Shown: positions 16,136 to 28,190, counted from the first letter of the stretch. The stretch is 64,000 nt of DNA from Epiperipatus broadwayi (GCA_028023455.1 JAQFVV010006238.1:8006572-8070571), one strand, 5' to 3'. The notes: a model not told the origin generated them from the sequence alone. Program-made: numbers and translations.

Positions 16136-16925
16136 ATAAAGTGTATAAGATTTGCTGATGATATGGCTCTTATTGTTGAGGAGGAAAAAAATCTTTCAGA
16201 ATATGCTGAATAAATTGGAAGAAGGATGTATGGCATATGGAATGAAGATTAATATTGAAAACACTAAGTGTTTATGGATATGGAGAGATGCAAAAAAACT
16301 GCAAATTGGAATCCATGATGACATGGTTCAACAGGTGAAGGGATTTAGATATTTGGGTTTTTAGTCCAGTGAGGATGGAAGAAGTGAAGACGAAATTAAA
16401 AGAATAATACCATTGGCAAAGGCGACATTTGTAAAAAGAAAGAATATACTTTGTGGACCTATGGAAAGAGATTTAAGGAAGATATTAATTAAATGTTATG
16501 TGTGGAATGTATTAATGTATGGTTGTGAGACATGGACATTGAGTAATAGAATTAAGAAATGATTGGAAGCTTTTGATATGTGGACATGGAGAACAATGGA
16601 AAAAATCAGTTGGATGAGTAAATAACAAATGAAGAAGTTTTGAAAAGGATTAATGAGAAAAGAAGATTGATTGAAAATATCAGAGAGAGAAATAGAAACT
16701 GGATTGGACATATATTAAGAAGAAATTATAGTTTAAAGAAAAATGTTTTGGAGGGAATGGTGAGTGTAAATAAAAAGAAAGGATGGAAGAGATTAACATT
16801 ATTGGATGATATAGAGATGGAAAGGCTTATGTGGAATTGAGAAAATGGGCGAGAAAGAGAATGGAATGGAAGAATGGATGTACTGGTGTACTCTCTGGAC
16901 CTGTCTATTGGACAGACTACTATTG
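16136..16925 (+). pseudogene. Non-LTR retrotransposon reverse transcriptase remnant, second family
   Basis: Reads IRFADDMALI (the catalytic FADD block), shifts frame near 16190, then gives LNKLEEGCMAYGMKINIENT, VKGFRYLGF, EDEIKRIIPLAKATF, YVWNVLMYGCETWTLSN, and an ISW-MSK block. The 16640-16840 frame follows with RNRNWIGHILRRN and a lysine-rich tail. The final text translates as REWNGRMDVLVYSLDLSIGQ, typical of the C-terminus of these polymerases. Several stops and frameshifts show it is dead. It differs from the RTE at 11.5 kb. Clade (CR1/Jockey/L2-like) is not resolved by eye. Confidence 0.82.
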
Positions 16926-17054
16926 ATTGACTTATAATATAAGGTTCAATTCAATATATTTATCCAGGTCCTAGGAATTTGATAATTTAGCTCTATTTGT
17001 AAAATTATTTTTTCTATTTGCTAAATAAATAATGTTATTTTGATACATATATAT
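16926..17054. other. Spacer between RT remnant and family-2 element
   Basis: AT-rich sequence ending in a short ATATAT run that abuts the start of element 2a. Confidence 0.4.
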
Positions 17055-18980
17055 TATAACGGCCATGGTGATCAATTGGTCTTACCGTAACTGCACTACA
17101 GGGTGCCACCAGGTTACTTGAACCTGGAAAATTTATAGAGTAGGCAGATATGCACTGGCAAGATCCAAATTTTACATTTATATTTTATTTCGATTGTCAG
17201 CCCATGCCACTAGCTCAGTGAGACACAGAGATTTATAAAATATAAATTCTTAAAATATTTTTTCAATATTAACAAAAATAAAAGAAGCCACTGCCAGTAA
17301 TAACACATGCAAATATTTATTTAAACATATATAAGATTTTGAATCATTTTAGTATCAGTTTTACTTTAAAATTTAATTTACATTTTGACTTTTATTTTAG
17401 AATTTAATTTACGTTTTAACTTTTATTTAAGAAGTTCACACAGATGAATTTAATATTTTATTAGAGTGTTGTGTATGAATAGACTACATAGATTGCATTT
17501 GAAAAGAAAATATTCTTTCACTTATTTAACCTTAGGCCAAAAGTTCACAGTCAATCTATGTGATATGTCAATGTATTCAATGCAGCATGAATACGACAGC
17601 ACAATACCATACTGTCAGGAATGCACATCTGAGCAGCATGGTTAAGAGAAGAAATTGTCTCTCGTCCAGTACAGGAATGGTACATCTGACTGGCAAGAAG
17701 AACAATAAAAAAACTCCATAGGAAGGGATTGTGGTCCTTTTTGCCGACTTACAATCTCATTCCATAGGCAAAGGGGGTGATCCACGGAGCAGGGAATACT
17801 GTCTGTCTCTGATGGTCAATAAGAAATTGACTTCTTTTGCCCAAGTGTGGCATATAATGTGATCCTGCACATAGTGGATCTCATATTGCATTTACTAATT
17901 ACACCAATATATCCAATCCATTAATCCAATTTAACTACAAAACAAATAACCTAAGATTTATCCTCCCTTAATTACACTAATATAACTTTACAAATCTATG
18001 CAGCTATTCATGCCCTACTTAAATTTAACATTTTTAAGTTTAGTTTGACAGAAAAAAAATCATAATAAACACTTAAAAGAACAAAACAAATAGCTTAATA
18101 GAAATGATTTTAAAAAATACATCAAATAAAATTAGTTATTAATAATAATTTACATTGGTCAGATAGGATTCTAATTCTATTTAATACTGAAATGGTTTTG
18201 ATATTAAAGTTTTTACTGTTTGAAAATGTTCATTAGTTCTATAGTTCTTACTGTTTTAAAAAGTTTATCTTTATCAGTTGCTTGCCATTTGGGATCCAGT
18301 GATAATTGTCCTGATGTCCTGAGGAGACTGGTATGCCATTGTCCATTTTATTTATTCATCTGGAGGTCCTTTACTTTTGCTGGTATTTTATTTCTGGGTC
18401 CTGATAACCTGTAGTCTGCAATGTGAAAAACGATGTATTTTTTTTTTTTTTTAGAAAAACTGAAAGAATTGAAAGTGTGTCTTTCAATCCCTTCTCCTTC
18501 AACTCTCTCTGCACTAACACATATAGCACACTCTGCTTTTACATCTCTCTCTTTATATTAAACTTTCGGATCCAGTGGACATTACATCATGACGATGATG
18601 GTTTTTTCATTGAGGTCCATTTCCTGAGGGATTTCTTTTATTGGCTATTAGTTTCTGTTATTTTTTTCTCTCCTATCTGACCTTTACTTATACATTTTGA
18701 AATGCCCAAGGGCTATCTTACTTTTAACTAATTATAATAATCATTTCCATTTTACAATAGCATTAGTTAATTTATTGTACATTCTTTTTAATCTTTAAAT
18801 CTTTCAAGTTTTTTTTTTAATATTTAGTTTTAAACCTTTTTCTTTTTTTTAATAAAGTTTTCTTCTAATAATTTTTCATCTGTGCAATTTTATATATATA
18901 AAGTTTAAATGACTTTTAACTTTTATTTTTAATGTCTAATTTTTAAAATAAATAATGTAACGGTGTGTGTGCCCGTTACA
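17055..18980 (+). mobile_element. Family-2 interspersed element, copy 2a (about 1.93 kb)
   Basis: Starts TATAACGGCC and ends in the hairpin GTAACGG-N9-CCGTTACA, so the termini are imperfect inverted repeats (TATAACGG / TGTAACGG). Both flanks are ATATAT. Internal landmarks shared with 2b, 2c, 2d and 2e include CACTACAGGGTGCCACCAGG, TTTATAGAGTAGGCAGATA, CACTAGCTCAGTG, AAGCCACTGCCAG and TGTGCAATTTTATATATA near the tail. It lacks the roughly 300-bp internal segment present in 2b, 2c and 2e. Two overlapping short frames (18220-18680) show no conserved domain. I infer a nonautonomous transposon or long solo LTR. Confidence 0.72.
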
Positions 18981-19016
18981 ATATATATGTTAATTCTAAT
19001 ATAAATACACATATAA

Positions 19017-19261
19017 TCCAAATACTCTGGAATAAATCCTACTATATTCAATATACCAATATTAAAATGCAATAATAATGATAATCAGCTTACAGAAGTT
19101 TACACCATCCTGAGTAGCATATATTCAATATAGCAATATAAAAAACTATAATAGCAATAGCATAATGCTACTCAGGATAGTATACACTGCTGCAGTGTGG
19201 TTATAGCTATTATTGTATTTTTTTTTGGTATATTGAATATTGTTCCGGAGTATTTTGATTA
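19017..19261. mobile_element. Hairpin MITE
   Basis: The left arm carries ATACTCTGGAA, TATTCAATATACCA and ATCCTGAGTAGCAT. The right arm carries their reverse complements ATGCTACTCAGGAT, TGGTATATTGAATA and TTCCGGAGTAT. Arms are about 110 bp and the loop is short. No coding capacity. Confidence 0.8.
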
Positions 19262-20194
19262 TTATATTTATTTTATCCAGAAGCTATGTATAGCCAATAC
19301 TCATATGCCAATAAATATAAAAAAATAGGATGGAATCATCTTTTCTGATGTTTTAATGGTTTTAATTAATAATTTATTGATGTTCTTGAAATACACAGAG
19401 TGGAATTTATAATTAACCTGATTTAAATATGATCAATAAATTATTTTGAAATATCAATTAAATATTTAGAAGACAAAGACAGCATCTCATTTTTAGTCAT
19501 CCCATAATATTAATGAATGAACAATTTTGTGAGCACAAACATTATGTATATATATATAGTTAAATGTATATGAAATTTAAACAGAAGTAACAATATGTCT
19601 AGTTTTTTTTTGTATAAATAAAAGTCATATTAATAAATGCAAAGAATAGAGTGGATAATATATTTCTTAATATATGAGCATTATTTACTCATAGCCTCTG
19701 GATGTAGTAATTCCATTCATATTTTATAAAGATTATGTTATGTGCATTTAATATTTGTATTCACAAAAAATAGTATAAAATGAGATACTACCTTTAACTC
19801 CTAAACATACAATTGTAATGTCAGAATAATTTGCATTATTTTAAATGAGGCTATTATACAAATGCCACTCTTCAAATTTCCAGGAATGTTAATATATAAA
19901 TGCTTAAAACTATCAAAAATTCAGAGAATAGGTGATTCCTTCTATTCTTTCTATTTATACATAGTTTCTGAATGTATTGTTATTTGTGTTTAAATTTCAT
20001 ATGCATTAAGCAGCAAATTTCTTCAATAACATATTTCAACTTTAACAGTCATATCTCCTAATATTATAAATGCAATCACAATAATAGACTGCAGTCATAA
20101 TAAAGTTGAATAAAAGAAAAGAATAATGTATTGGTAAAGTTAACTTTTTAAATTTAAATTGATATGTTAATATAAATTATAAATATTTGTAATA

Positions 20195-20198
<4 letters not shown>
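19262..20198. other. AT-rich intergenic sequence
   Basis: No feature recognised. Confidence 0.4.

Positions 20199-20241
<43 letters not shown>
20199..20241. repeat. (TA)n microsatellite
   Basis: Pure TA tract of about 42 bp, immediately before the foldback pair. Confidence 0.95.
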
Positions 20242-20242
<1 letters not shown>

Positions 20243-20245
<3 letters not shown>

Positions 20246-20571
20246 GATTGTAAATAAGTAGATAATATCCCTGTAAATAGAGATAACCTTTAACCTTAGA
20301 TATTGCCAAGAAATTATTAATTACTACTAACTGACAATTCCTTAGGCTAAACAAGTTTTTTCACTTACTTTTAATAGCTCTTTTGTCTGATTTCTTTGTT
20401 GAAATAAAACTGGTCCTCTTTTACTCAAATTCATATTCTTATATGGATTTAAACTGAGAAAGCTATTTTTATAGATGTCAGAATGTGAAATAATAGCATC
20501 TTTCTTAGCATACTGCAAATAATATTTTTTAACTTCTCCAAAGTGTTGTATATGTTGAATTACATATTTCA
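20243..20571 (-). mobile_element. Truncated foldback element (copy A)
   Basis: Its terminal-repeat part (GATAATATCCCTGTAAATAG and on) and its interior (AATGTGAAATAATAG) match the reverse complement of the interior and right end of copy B at 20572-21053. It is therefore an inverted, truncated copy abutting copy B. The minus-strand frame at 20342-20572 is incidental. Confidence 0.65.
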
Positions 20572-21053
20572 ATGGATTGTTATTATAATATGTAATATAA
20601 ATGAGGAGATAATATACACATAAATAGAAAGATAATCTTTAACATTAGGTGTTGCTAAGAACTTATCTATTACTACTAACTATCAATTCCTGAGTCTAAA
20701 CAAATTTTATCATTTACCTATAATAACTCTTTTGTTTGAGTTTTTTGTTGAAGCAAAATAGGTCCTTTCCCCCTTCAAACCCAAGTTCTTATAGGGATTT
20801 AAACCTAGAAAGATATTTATTATTCAACTCTTTGGGAAAGTTTAAATTATTATTTACAAAATGTCAAGGAAGATACTATTCTTTCACATTCTTACCCCTA
20901 TAAAAATAGCTTTCTGGTTAACTAGTTTAGCCTCAGGAATTGTCAGTTAGTATGTAAGTGATAATTTCTTGGCAACATTTAAGATTAAAGTTATCTCTAT
21001 TTACATGGATATTATCTCTTTATTTGTATTGTTTATTATAATAACAATCCATA
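20572..21053. mobile_element. Foldback element with about 180-bp inverted ends (copy B)
   Basis: Begins TGGATTGTTATTATAAT and ends ATTATAATAACAATCCA. Inside the ends, AACTATCAATTCCTGAG on the left pairs with CTCAGGAATTGTCAGTT on the right. The inverted arms are about 180-230 bp around an interior of about 70 bp. No coding potential. Confidence 0.75.
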
Positions 21054-21063
21054 GAAATATTTA

Positions 21064-21067
<4 letters not shown>

Positions 21068-21101
<34 letters not shown>

Positions 21102-21106
21102 TGGGA

Positions 21107-21142
<36 letters not shown>

Positions 21143-21154
21143 TCCCAGTATATA
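21068..21154. repeat. (TA)n palindrome with unique 10-bp arms
   Basis: A TA tract, then CTGGGAATCA, a second TA tract of about 28 bp, then TGATTCCCAG and TATATA. The arms flanking the central TA tract are perfect reverse complements. Confidence 0.9.
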
Positions 21155-21332
21155 GAAAACATATTTATTGTGCATTGTTAGACTTTTTTTTTTTTTTAAA
21201 TAATCAGTAACTCAACAAATGTTTAAATCATCTTGTCATATCTCACAGTATTATAGAAAATAATTATAAATAAACAGGGAAAAACCATTTTCATTTATTT
21301 GTAGTTGTTCTTTGTGATATTGGTCAATATGT

Positions 21333-21405
21333 TATAGCCTTAAATGTAATATGATATGTTATTTATATATAGCCTTAAATGTAATATGATATGTTATTTA
21401 TATAT
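21333..21405. repeat. 35-bp tandem duplication
   Basis: The unit containing AGCCTTAAATGTAATATGAT occurs twice, head to tail, with period 35 bp and essentially no differences. Confidence 0.9.
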
Positions 21406-21722
21406 ATATATTACTATTTTGTGCTTACATATTTTTGTATCTGTTATTAAAAACATATAGAGATTTTATTTCAAATTTTCTGTTTTTGATCATAAAAACA
21501 CTGAAATTTTATAGAGTTTTTACTTCAAAGTTATATTTTTGACCATTTACAAGCAATTTATCTTTACAGGTTGAAATGTAGGAATTCTGAAATAAACATT
21601 ATATAAAATATAAAATTCCAGATTTTTATAACAAATATATAAAAGTGTAAACATAGAAATATTAGCTATATTGAAAAGACAAAGTAATAGTTTGCTGCAA
21701 GTATGAAAGAAATTAAGTATTG
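21406..21722. other. AT-rich intergenic sequence
   Basis: No feature recognised; a minus-strand frame at 21547-21753 shows no family features. Confidence 0.4.
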
Positions 21723-22020
21723 TTGATAATATCACCATCATCATTTTCAACAATAATCAATTCACTGCAGGATGAAGGTCTCTCCAAGTTCAATCTGTCT
21801 TCTTCTATCCTTAGCTTTTCTTCTCCACATTCACTCCAGCATGCTTTAATATTTCATCCATCCATCTCACATGTGATCTTTTTCTGGGTCTTTTACAATC
21901 TCTTGGAACCAGTTTAAAATTTCAACTGGCCATTTATTATCATCTCTTTTAGCAATATTCCAGCACAACTCCACTTCAGTCTCATAATTCTTTTGATGAT
22001 GTCAATAACACCTGTTTGTT
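21723..22020 (-). pseudogene. RTE non-LTR retrotransposon 3'-end remnant
   Basis: On the minus strand the sequence translates in pieces as TGVIDIIKRIMRLKWSCAG, then KTQKKITCEMDG, ending in an ATTGTTGAAAATGATGATGG-type tail. This is the extreme C-terminus and 3' end of the family seen at 11.5-12.3 kb (compare IERIKRLKWSW). It is severely 5' truncated with stops. Confidence 0.78.
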
Positions 22021-22167
22021 TTTTCACTTGTTATTTATATATATATTATTTTATTTTTATATTCACATATACTTTTAATTTAAAACCTTATCATTTTTAG
22101 TTATTTTATATTATTAAAATCTATCAATTATTTTAAAATCAAGTATTTTTTTATTACATACTATAAA

Positions 22168-22199
<32 letters not shown>

Positions 22200-22203
<4 letters not shown>

Positions 22204-22213
22204 TTTATATATA

Positions 22214-22250
<37 letters not shown>

Positions 22251-22253
22251 GAA
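22200..22253. repeat. (TA)n palindrome with ATTCATTTATA arms
   Basis: ATTCATTTATATATA on the left and TATATATAAATGAAT on the right flank a central TA tract. The right arm is also the left end of the element at 22244-23447. A further TA tract lies at 22173-22199. Confidence 0.85.
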
Positions 22254-23447
22254 TACACCTAACTTCTTTTTTTAAAAAACTTGTTTTTTATATGACTATT
22301 ATAAAAAAAAAAATAACATACCAATCTTTTGACTATTTTGCAATATTTTTTTTTTCATGGAATACTCAACACCTTTTTCTTGAAAAAGACTACACCTGGG
22401 TCTCGTTTTACATGATAGATAGGTTCCTCAGAAAACATGCGCAAATGAAATCATGCAAAAGTAGACATAACTTACATTGAAAAAGGGGGGATACAGACTG
22501 AGATTTTTCAAAAATCGCATAAAGGCAAAGCACCAACGTAAAATTACTTTAAAATTTGTGCAAAAAAAAAAGGAAATAAAATATGACTAATAAAAAATTT
22601 CAAATTTGAAAAAAAATGATACAAGACAAACTTTTTTTAACTATAATATTTAATTTTATTCAAAACAATATATTTTTATGCATAATTTACAGTTATTTTT
22701 CATTTTTTTATACACATTTTAATTATTATCGTGATTTGCCGATAAACAGCTTCGCTTGCAAACTAATAAAAAATCAGATTCTTCTCATGAGAAAATACAA
22801 CTAGCGCCAATGTCACTCTCATGTTGTTAATGGTTTTCTAGTGACAACATAATTAGTAATTAATCTAACAACTAAAAATTAAATTCTTATTTTGTCTTTA
22901 ATTTTTTAATTTTCAATTTTAATTGTGCTCACTGCTATTACTGATTAAAAATAAACTTGCGGACACTAAATGATTAATAATTGATTACGTTCTTTTTTAA
23001 AAAGTAAAAACAGAATGTGATTTAAAATGCAAAATTAACACACACAAAGTTTGAATAAATTTACATTATAATCTTGTAAAATTTAATGTGTGTATACATA
23101 AAATGTGGAAATCATGATTTTAATTTCATTATTGCATAAAATCTTACTATTATAAAGCACTGAAAATATTGAAATTACTAAGATGAAAGTCGAATTCCAA
23201 TAATGTGCTATTACTTTCAATATATGCAAAATTTATTATTTAAAGTAATAGTGCATTATCGGAGTTCGACCTCCGGTGAAACATGGAATTGCGTAACTTC
23301 AAAATTGTGTTAAATAAGTCCATGTAAAAAGAGACCCAGGTGTATATTATAAAATAGTTGAAGGTGCTGGTGTGTTATTTTATTTTTACAATAGTCATAT
23401 AAAAAGCAAGTTTTAAAAAGAAGTTTGGTATATTCATTTATGTATAT
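22244..23447. mobile_element. About 1.2-kb element with long terminal inverted repeats
   Basis: The left end reads AAATGAATACACCTAACTTC, then ATATGACTATTATAAAAA and ACACCTGGGTCTC. The right end has the mirror order GAGACCCAGGTGT, TTTTTACAATAGTCATAT, GAAGTTTGGTATATTCATTT. TIR length is about 150-160 bp with small indels. A second, internal palindrome lies at 23187-23272. A plus-strand frame at 22292-22480 falls inside the TIR and is not conserved coding. I infer a nonautonomous DNA transposon. Confidence 0.78.
23187..23272. repeat. Internal palindrome of the 1.2-kb element
   Basis: GTCGAATTCC-AATAATGTGCTATTACTTT pairs with AAAGTAATAGTGCATTATCG-GAGTTCGAC around a loop of about 20 bp, with few mismatches. 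Confidence 0.8.
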
Positions 23448-23768
23448 GGAAAATTATGAACTATTTTTGAAAAGAAAAATGGTGTAGATATTTTAAAATT
23501 TATAAAATTTCATTATTTTTTATCATTTTGGGGGTGGAGGTAGAGTGAAATATTTTTTCTTCTTTACTACAATACATTCATGTTCCTAATTGTCTAACTA
23601 ATTTCAATACATTTTTGTTTATTTGTTTGTTTGTTTACATAATTATTCTATGAAATAGTAATAAAATTAGACTGTGAGACTTCCTCACCAAATGGAATCA
23701 CATATTATTAAAGAAAAAAGAAGAAATAAAATATATGAATTTGTCTTTGTTCTTACCAGTGAAAAATA
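23448..23768. other. AT-rich intergenic sequence
   Basis: No feature recognised. Confidence 0.4.
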
Positions 23769-23990
23769 CAAAAAAGATAGACTTTATAATTTAAACTTAG
23801 CATTTATTAATGCTTAGCATGCTTTCAATATATAAGATATTATAATCTTAATATTATTACTTCTTTAGAGATCCAAGATGACTGCATTTCTAAAAAAGAA
23901 ATAATGCTATGATTATGATATTTAACATATTGAAAGTATGCTAAACATTAATGAAGCTAAGGTTAAATTATAGTGTCTATCTTTTCCTAT
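23769..23990. mobile_element. Hairpin MITE
   Basis: The left arm has AAAGATAGACTTTATAATTT and GCATGCTTTCAATAT. The right arm has ATATTGAAAGTATGC and AAATTATAGTGTCTATCTTT. Arms of about 105 bp meet near 23880 with little loop. No coding capacity. Confidence 0.82.
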
Positions 23991-24159
23991 GAATGGCACA
24001 TAACATTTACTTGAATATTATAAGCATACAGTGTATAAAAATGGCAGAGTTATATGGTTAATAATTATAAATTTAATACTTTGTCTTATAATTTCTGGAT
24101 ATATTTTATTGATTTTACCTTAACATTCATTATAAAATTTGATTTTTATTTTTTTTTAT
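23991..24159. other. AT-rich spacer
   Basis: No feature recognised. Confidence 0.4.
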
Positions 24160-24250
24160 GTATCATAGCATCAGCCAGGAAGCGAACCCACGAACCCGAG
24201 ACAACTGCTTGTAAGGCAGCTTGCTGACCTCTCAGCCACCAACGCTGCTG
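24160..24250 (-). mobile_element. tRNA-derived SINE (t-SINE copy 1)
   Basis: On the minus strand it begins AGCGTTGGTGGCTGAGAGG (A box) and has a 5-bp anticodon stem GCTGC/GCAGT around the loop CTTACAA, so a TAC (valine-type) anticodon. It continues through GGGTTCGCTTCC (B box). The outer 7 bp AGCGTTG and TGATGCT can pair with G-T wobbles. It then passes into an A-rich tail. The tRNA-like body plus tail is only about 95 bp. Same orientation as the copies at 42.9 and 44.2 kb. Confidence 0.8.
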
Positions 24251-24738
24251 AGTTTTTGTATTACTTTTACTCTTGAATAAATTATTGTAACTTTAGCATT
24301 ACCAATTTGATAAGCTACTATTTATTTTTTTAATTGTAAGTTTATTTTGTTTATATGTTAGTTAATGGTAAGTTATATAGTTACTTGTTTGTTGATTATA
24401 AAATTTATTTTAATGAGAAATATACTTGTAGTGGTTTCATTTTGTACCACTCACATGACCATTACACAGTATATTTATATTGATATTTAGCCCAATGACT
24501 GGAAAAATAAAAATAAAAGTTGTACTGTACATTGCAATAATGTTATTAACAAAAGATCATAATGGCCAATTATTTAATTATTGGATTATTTAAATTAAGA
24601 ATTAAAAAAAAACATAATGCCAATGTTAATATTATTATTTGTTATTTTAAAGCAGTCTTTGAATGTTAGTAAGAATAGCTATGAATATGGTGCTTGTCGC
24701 TGAAAATGTGTTAAGCTAAATAAAACAGGGCACCATTT
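24251..24738. other. AT-rich intergenic sequence
   Basis: No feature recognised; borders the end of family-1 copy 1a. Confidence 0.4.
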
Positions 24739-25232
24739 GTAACAGGATAAGGTGAATACTGGGTTAGCCCTAGGATGATTGAGTTGGGGGATTTGATCTG
24801 GGGTGATAAAAATTATCATCACTCCAGTTAATTTAAAATAAAATATCAAATTAATTATTAAAGTAATGTTTAATAATTCAAAATATATATTTATAAAGCA
24901 TGAGATCAAGAGATTTCTGAGATCATCCCAGTTTTCAGTTATCAGAAGAGATCAGTTAACTCCTTAGAGACACTAAAATTAACTGTAAATCCAACCAGTA
25001 TTATCAATAAGTATAAGTAATACTCAACAGAAATAACCATTCATCATGAATGATCCGTCAAAAGAAATCTACAATGAATCTGGTGACTAGATTGGAAATG
25101 GGTCTTCTGTAAACCAGGCTAACTATTGAGCCATTGCCAGCTTGTGATAATTATTTAACCATTATTTTGGAGGCACAAACTAAGTTCTCATCCATCAGAA
25201 TACATAATAATAAAAAATTAGAAAAACAAAAC

Positions 25233-25316
25233 TGGACGATTAAAATATGTTGATCATCATCAATCCTCTGTCCATGGACGATTAAAATATGTTGATCATC
25301 ATCAATCCTCTGTCCA
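25233..25316. repeat. Exact 42-bp tandem duplication
   Basis: Two identical 42-bp units, each beginning TGGACGATTAAAATATG and ending CTCTGTCCA, lie head to tail. The duplication is absent from the other family-1 copies, so it postdates insertion. Confidence 0.95.
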
Positions 25317-25583
25317 TTTAGTATTGGCCAACTATAAATTTAATTTCTAATAGACTAAACTAAATAAAATGTAGTCCAGGAGTTTAAAGAATATAATCTT
25401 AATGCCATTCCAGAAATCATTATCATCATTACTATCATCTGGATGCCCTTACACTAAATATAACATCCTCATTTATATATTCAACCATTATACGCAAATC
25501 TAGCTCAGAAGAACACAAGCTTTATAACTGTTATGATGATCAAGAAATTATGATTTAATATAATTTTAACAATTGAATTTAAG

Positions 25584-25589
25584 TTTATT
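25584..25589 (-). promoter_or_regulatory. Candidate polyadenylation signal of copy 1a
   Basis: TTTATT on the plus strand (AATAAA on the minus strand) within AATAAACTT, in the same relative position as in copies 1b, 1c and 1d. Confidence 0.5.
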
Positions 25590-25687
25590 AATAATAAAAA
25601 TGATATTAAGGTCTCTAGGATATGGTTGTACAATTAAAATACTTCTGATTTTGATTAACATCCAATAATAACAAACTATCACATTGT

Positions 25688-25688
25688 A

Positions 25689-25722
<34 letters not shown>
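25688..25722. repeat. (TA)n(TG)n compound microsatellite
   Basis: ATATATATATAT followed by TGTGTGTGTG, inside copy 1a. Confidence 0.9.
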
Positions 25723-25723
<1 letters not shown>

Positions 25724-27028
25724 ATTAATACAAATTCAAGTCATTACATTTTGATTTATATTTTAATATAGAAATTTAAGTTATTATATGGTGGTTTACA
25801 TATAAGTTTCACTAGATTTACCTAAAACCCATTCAGCCTCCAGGCATGTAGCTTAATATAAAATGAACATTTTTGAATTGACATTTAATAATAAAAATGA
25901 TTACATTTTACATATGTGTATGTGCATTTAGTTTGACTGAATAATAAGATTATTCAAAATGTACTTTCCATAATTAATTTTTTGGTTAATATTAAGAGTA
26001 CATAAAATTCACATATGTATGTGCAATATATAAAATATAATTTGAATAAGCTATTAAACTTTACCACAGCTTTTTTTTTCTTAAAAAAAAGTATTGTCAA
26101 TTTTTAAGAGAAAAGTTATTCTTTTATATCAGGTAACTCTTAACTAATTATAGTTTTCTTTTTTCTTTAAAAACAAATACAATGAATTTTATGATAGGTC
26201 ACTTATTGATTGTTGATTAATTAATTATCAATGCTTTTAAATTAATCTAAAAGATTTGCTTTTTGATTTTAATTCAAACAAAATTATGATTGCATTATCA
26301 CAGATGCTTTTCTAAAAGATTTTAAAATATCTTTTAACTGACTGTAAGATTTTTTTTAATCCAAACAAAGTTATTTATTTGTGTTACTCTTTTTCAAAAA
26401 GTATAAAGTTTAAACAATTCAAAAAAATATTGTTTTATATTATATCTCTAATTTTTAAAATGTCATTTCAGACCAAAGAATATTAAAATAAAATAACTCA
26501 TTGTATATATATGTGACACATTTATCTGTGATTCCCTGAGAGCATAGATAAATAGCAACATACATATACCAATTCTCCAAGCTTTCTCTTGGTAAGCTTG
26601 GTTTTCAGTCCATCATCTCAGTAGTCATAATCCAGGTAATCGTCAGCAACCAGAAAGTGTAATTCAGATACAGTTAGAATTCTCCCTTCTGTCTAGGGTT
26701 TTATAAGCTTCAAGCCAGCAAACTGTCCTCTAGAATACATTTGTACAGCCTAATTGATCCAATTTTGAAGTTAACTTGGTTCTTCAGGTGAATCAAAACT
26801 CCAGTATATAGAACTAGTAGACTGCTCACTGCTAGATTTAAAGGCTTGACTTTAGCCACATCTTCATGGGAGCTATTTCTTTATAACTTTCCAGATCTGC
26901 AGCTAGTTTTACTGTTGCCATTCTCTGCTATAGTTACCAACTCTTCACAATATATTTAAGCCAACTTTGCAGTTAGCTATGAGCCAGCTGCTTCTCTAAG
27001 TAGACTGAACTGATATTTTTTATCAGCC

Positions 27029-27036
27029 CTTTTATA
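27029..27036 (-). promoter_or_regulatory. Conserved TATA box of copy 1a
   Basis: Minus strand reads GATGATTCTATAAAAGGGCTG across this site, almost the same context as 29513-29520 in copy 1b. Conservation of a TATA context between diverged copies suggests a promoter in the ancestral element. Confidence 0.5.
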
Positions 27037-27523
27037 GAATCATCTAAGATGATAAAACATGTTAATTGAAAACTGAGGTTTTTTTTGTCTAATTCTTATC
27101 TTGATTAAAACCAATTTTAATCAATTCAAATCACTTTTAATTACAAGTTACTTTTAGAAGCAATTTTGAAATTTTATCAAAGAGGTGACAAACATGTTTT
27201 TTGTTTAATCCTTTGAAATTTTTAATCCACAAAGATTTTTAAAAAGAGATATTTTTACAATTATCAGTGGAAATACTTGTTTTTAAATTTTAAATCAGAG
27301 TTACAAATAATAAAATTCAGACCTTTTAAAATGTTTTAATTTATAATAAAATTCTGTTTAAATTCAGAATTATTTAACTCTTTATTTAATATTTTTATTC
27401 CAGGTGAAATGTAGAAAATATCTACAAAAATTTATGTTTGTGTTTATTTCTACCTTTTCTTTAAATATTATATTTGTGCACACACACTATACTATTGTGT
27501 GCTATATAACACCTGTTATATAA

Positions 27524-28190
27524 CCCCTCCTAGGAAACAAGGAAAACAGAAACGAAACACATATCTAACAATCTTTTACATAATCTACATGTATAATCAA
27601 AACAAAGTTCATACCTAAAACTATGAACTCATCAATTATTTTTTAAAGATCTGACAGATATCTGGCAGTTAACAGAATGAAAATTGATCTACAACTTTGA
27701 GATAGATAAAGAATTTAGTCATTGGACTATAAGTTCTCAATGCACTACAAACACCAAGAGGATTACCTCAATTGAGGCACTATAAGCTACTACAATTTAT
27801 GATAAGAATAATGCAAAATTTTTTACAGAGCCCTGTCCCATGGAGGCTGGAAAATAAAATATTATGCCCTGCTTATTTGAGTTTTATGGGCTGGCAAATG
27901 CAAGCTATGCCTTGCTTCTTTTCATTGGAGATGTAGAGGTGGAATAATGGCAGTACTATGTTAACTGTTCAGTGATTAACAACATAAAATACAAAAAATG
28001 GGTTGGAGCAAATAGCTGAGATAGAATATCTTGTGAAATTTACACAAAAACATTGCATGCTCTAGCCAGTGACAAAAATCTCCAGCCATCATAAAAACTG
28101 AAAATATGGTTAAACAGAATTCAACAATCAAACACATATCCAATCTCCAAAATCATAGATTTTCTATTCAACTACAAACATGAATGTCCT
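27524..28190 (-). repeat. Inner left arm of the giant inverted repeat
   Basis: Not present in copies 1c or 1d, but matched in inverse order by 28380-28980. Examples: CCAATCTCCAAAATCATA / TATGATTTTGGAGATTGG, GGGTTGGAGCAAATAGCTGA / TCAGCTATTTGCTCCAACCC, and TCATTGGACTATAAG / CTTATAGTCCAATGA. It holds no supported gene. Confidence 0.8.

Larger units (their letters stand above)
24739..27523 (-). mobile_element. Family-1 interspersed element, copy 1a (about 2.8 kb)
   Basis: On the minus strand it starts in the GTTATATAACAGGTGTTATAT region followed by AGCACACAATA. It passes a TATA box (27029-27036), a CACAGATAAA/ATGAGTT block (about 26490-26530), AATAAA (25584-25589), TTATAGTTGGCCA, CATTCATGATGAATGGTTAT and GGAGTGATGATAA, and ends GTTACA. 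Copies 1b, 1c and 1d keep the same order. There is no long open frame. Together with 27524-28190 it forms the left arm of a giant inverted repeat with copy 1b. A 42-bp exact tandem duplication lies at 25233-25316. Confidence 0.75.
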
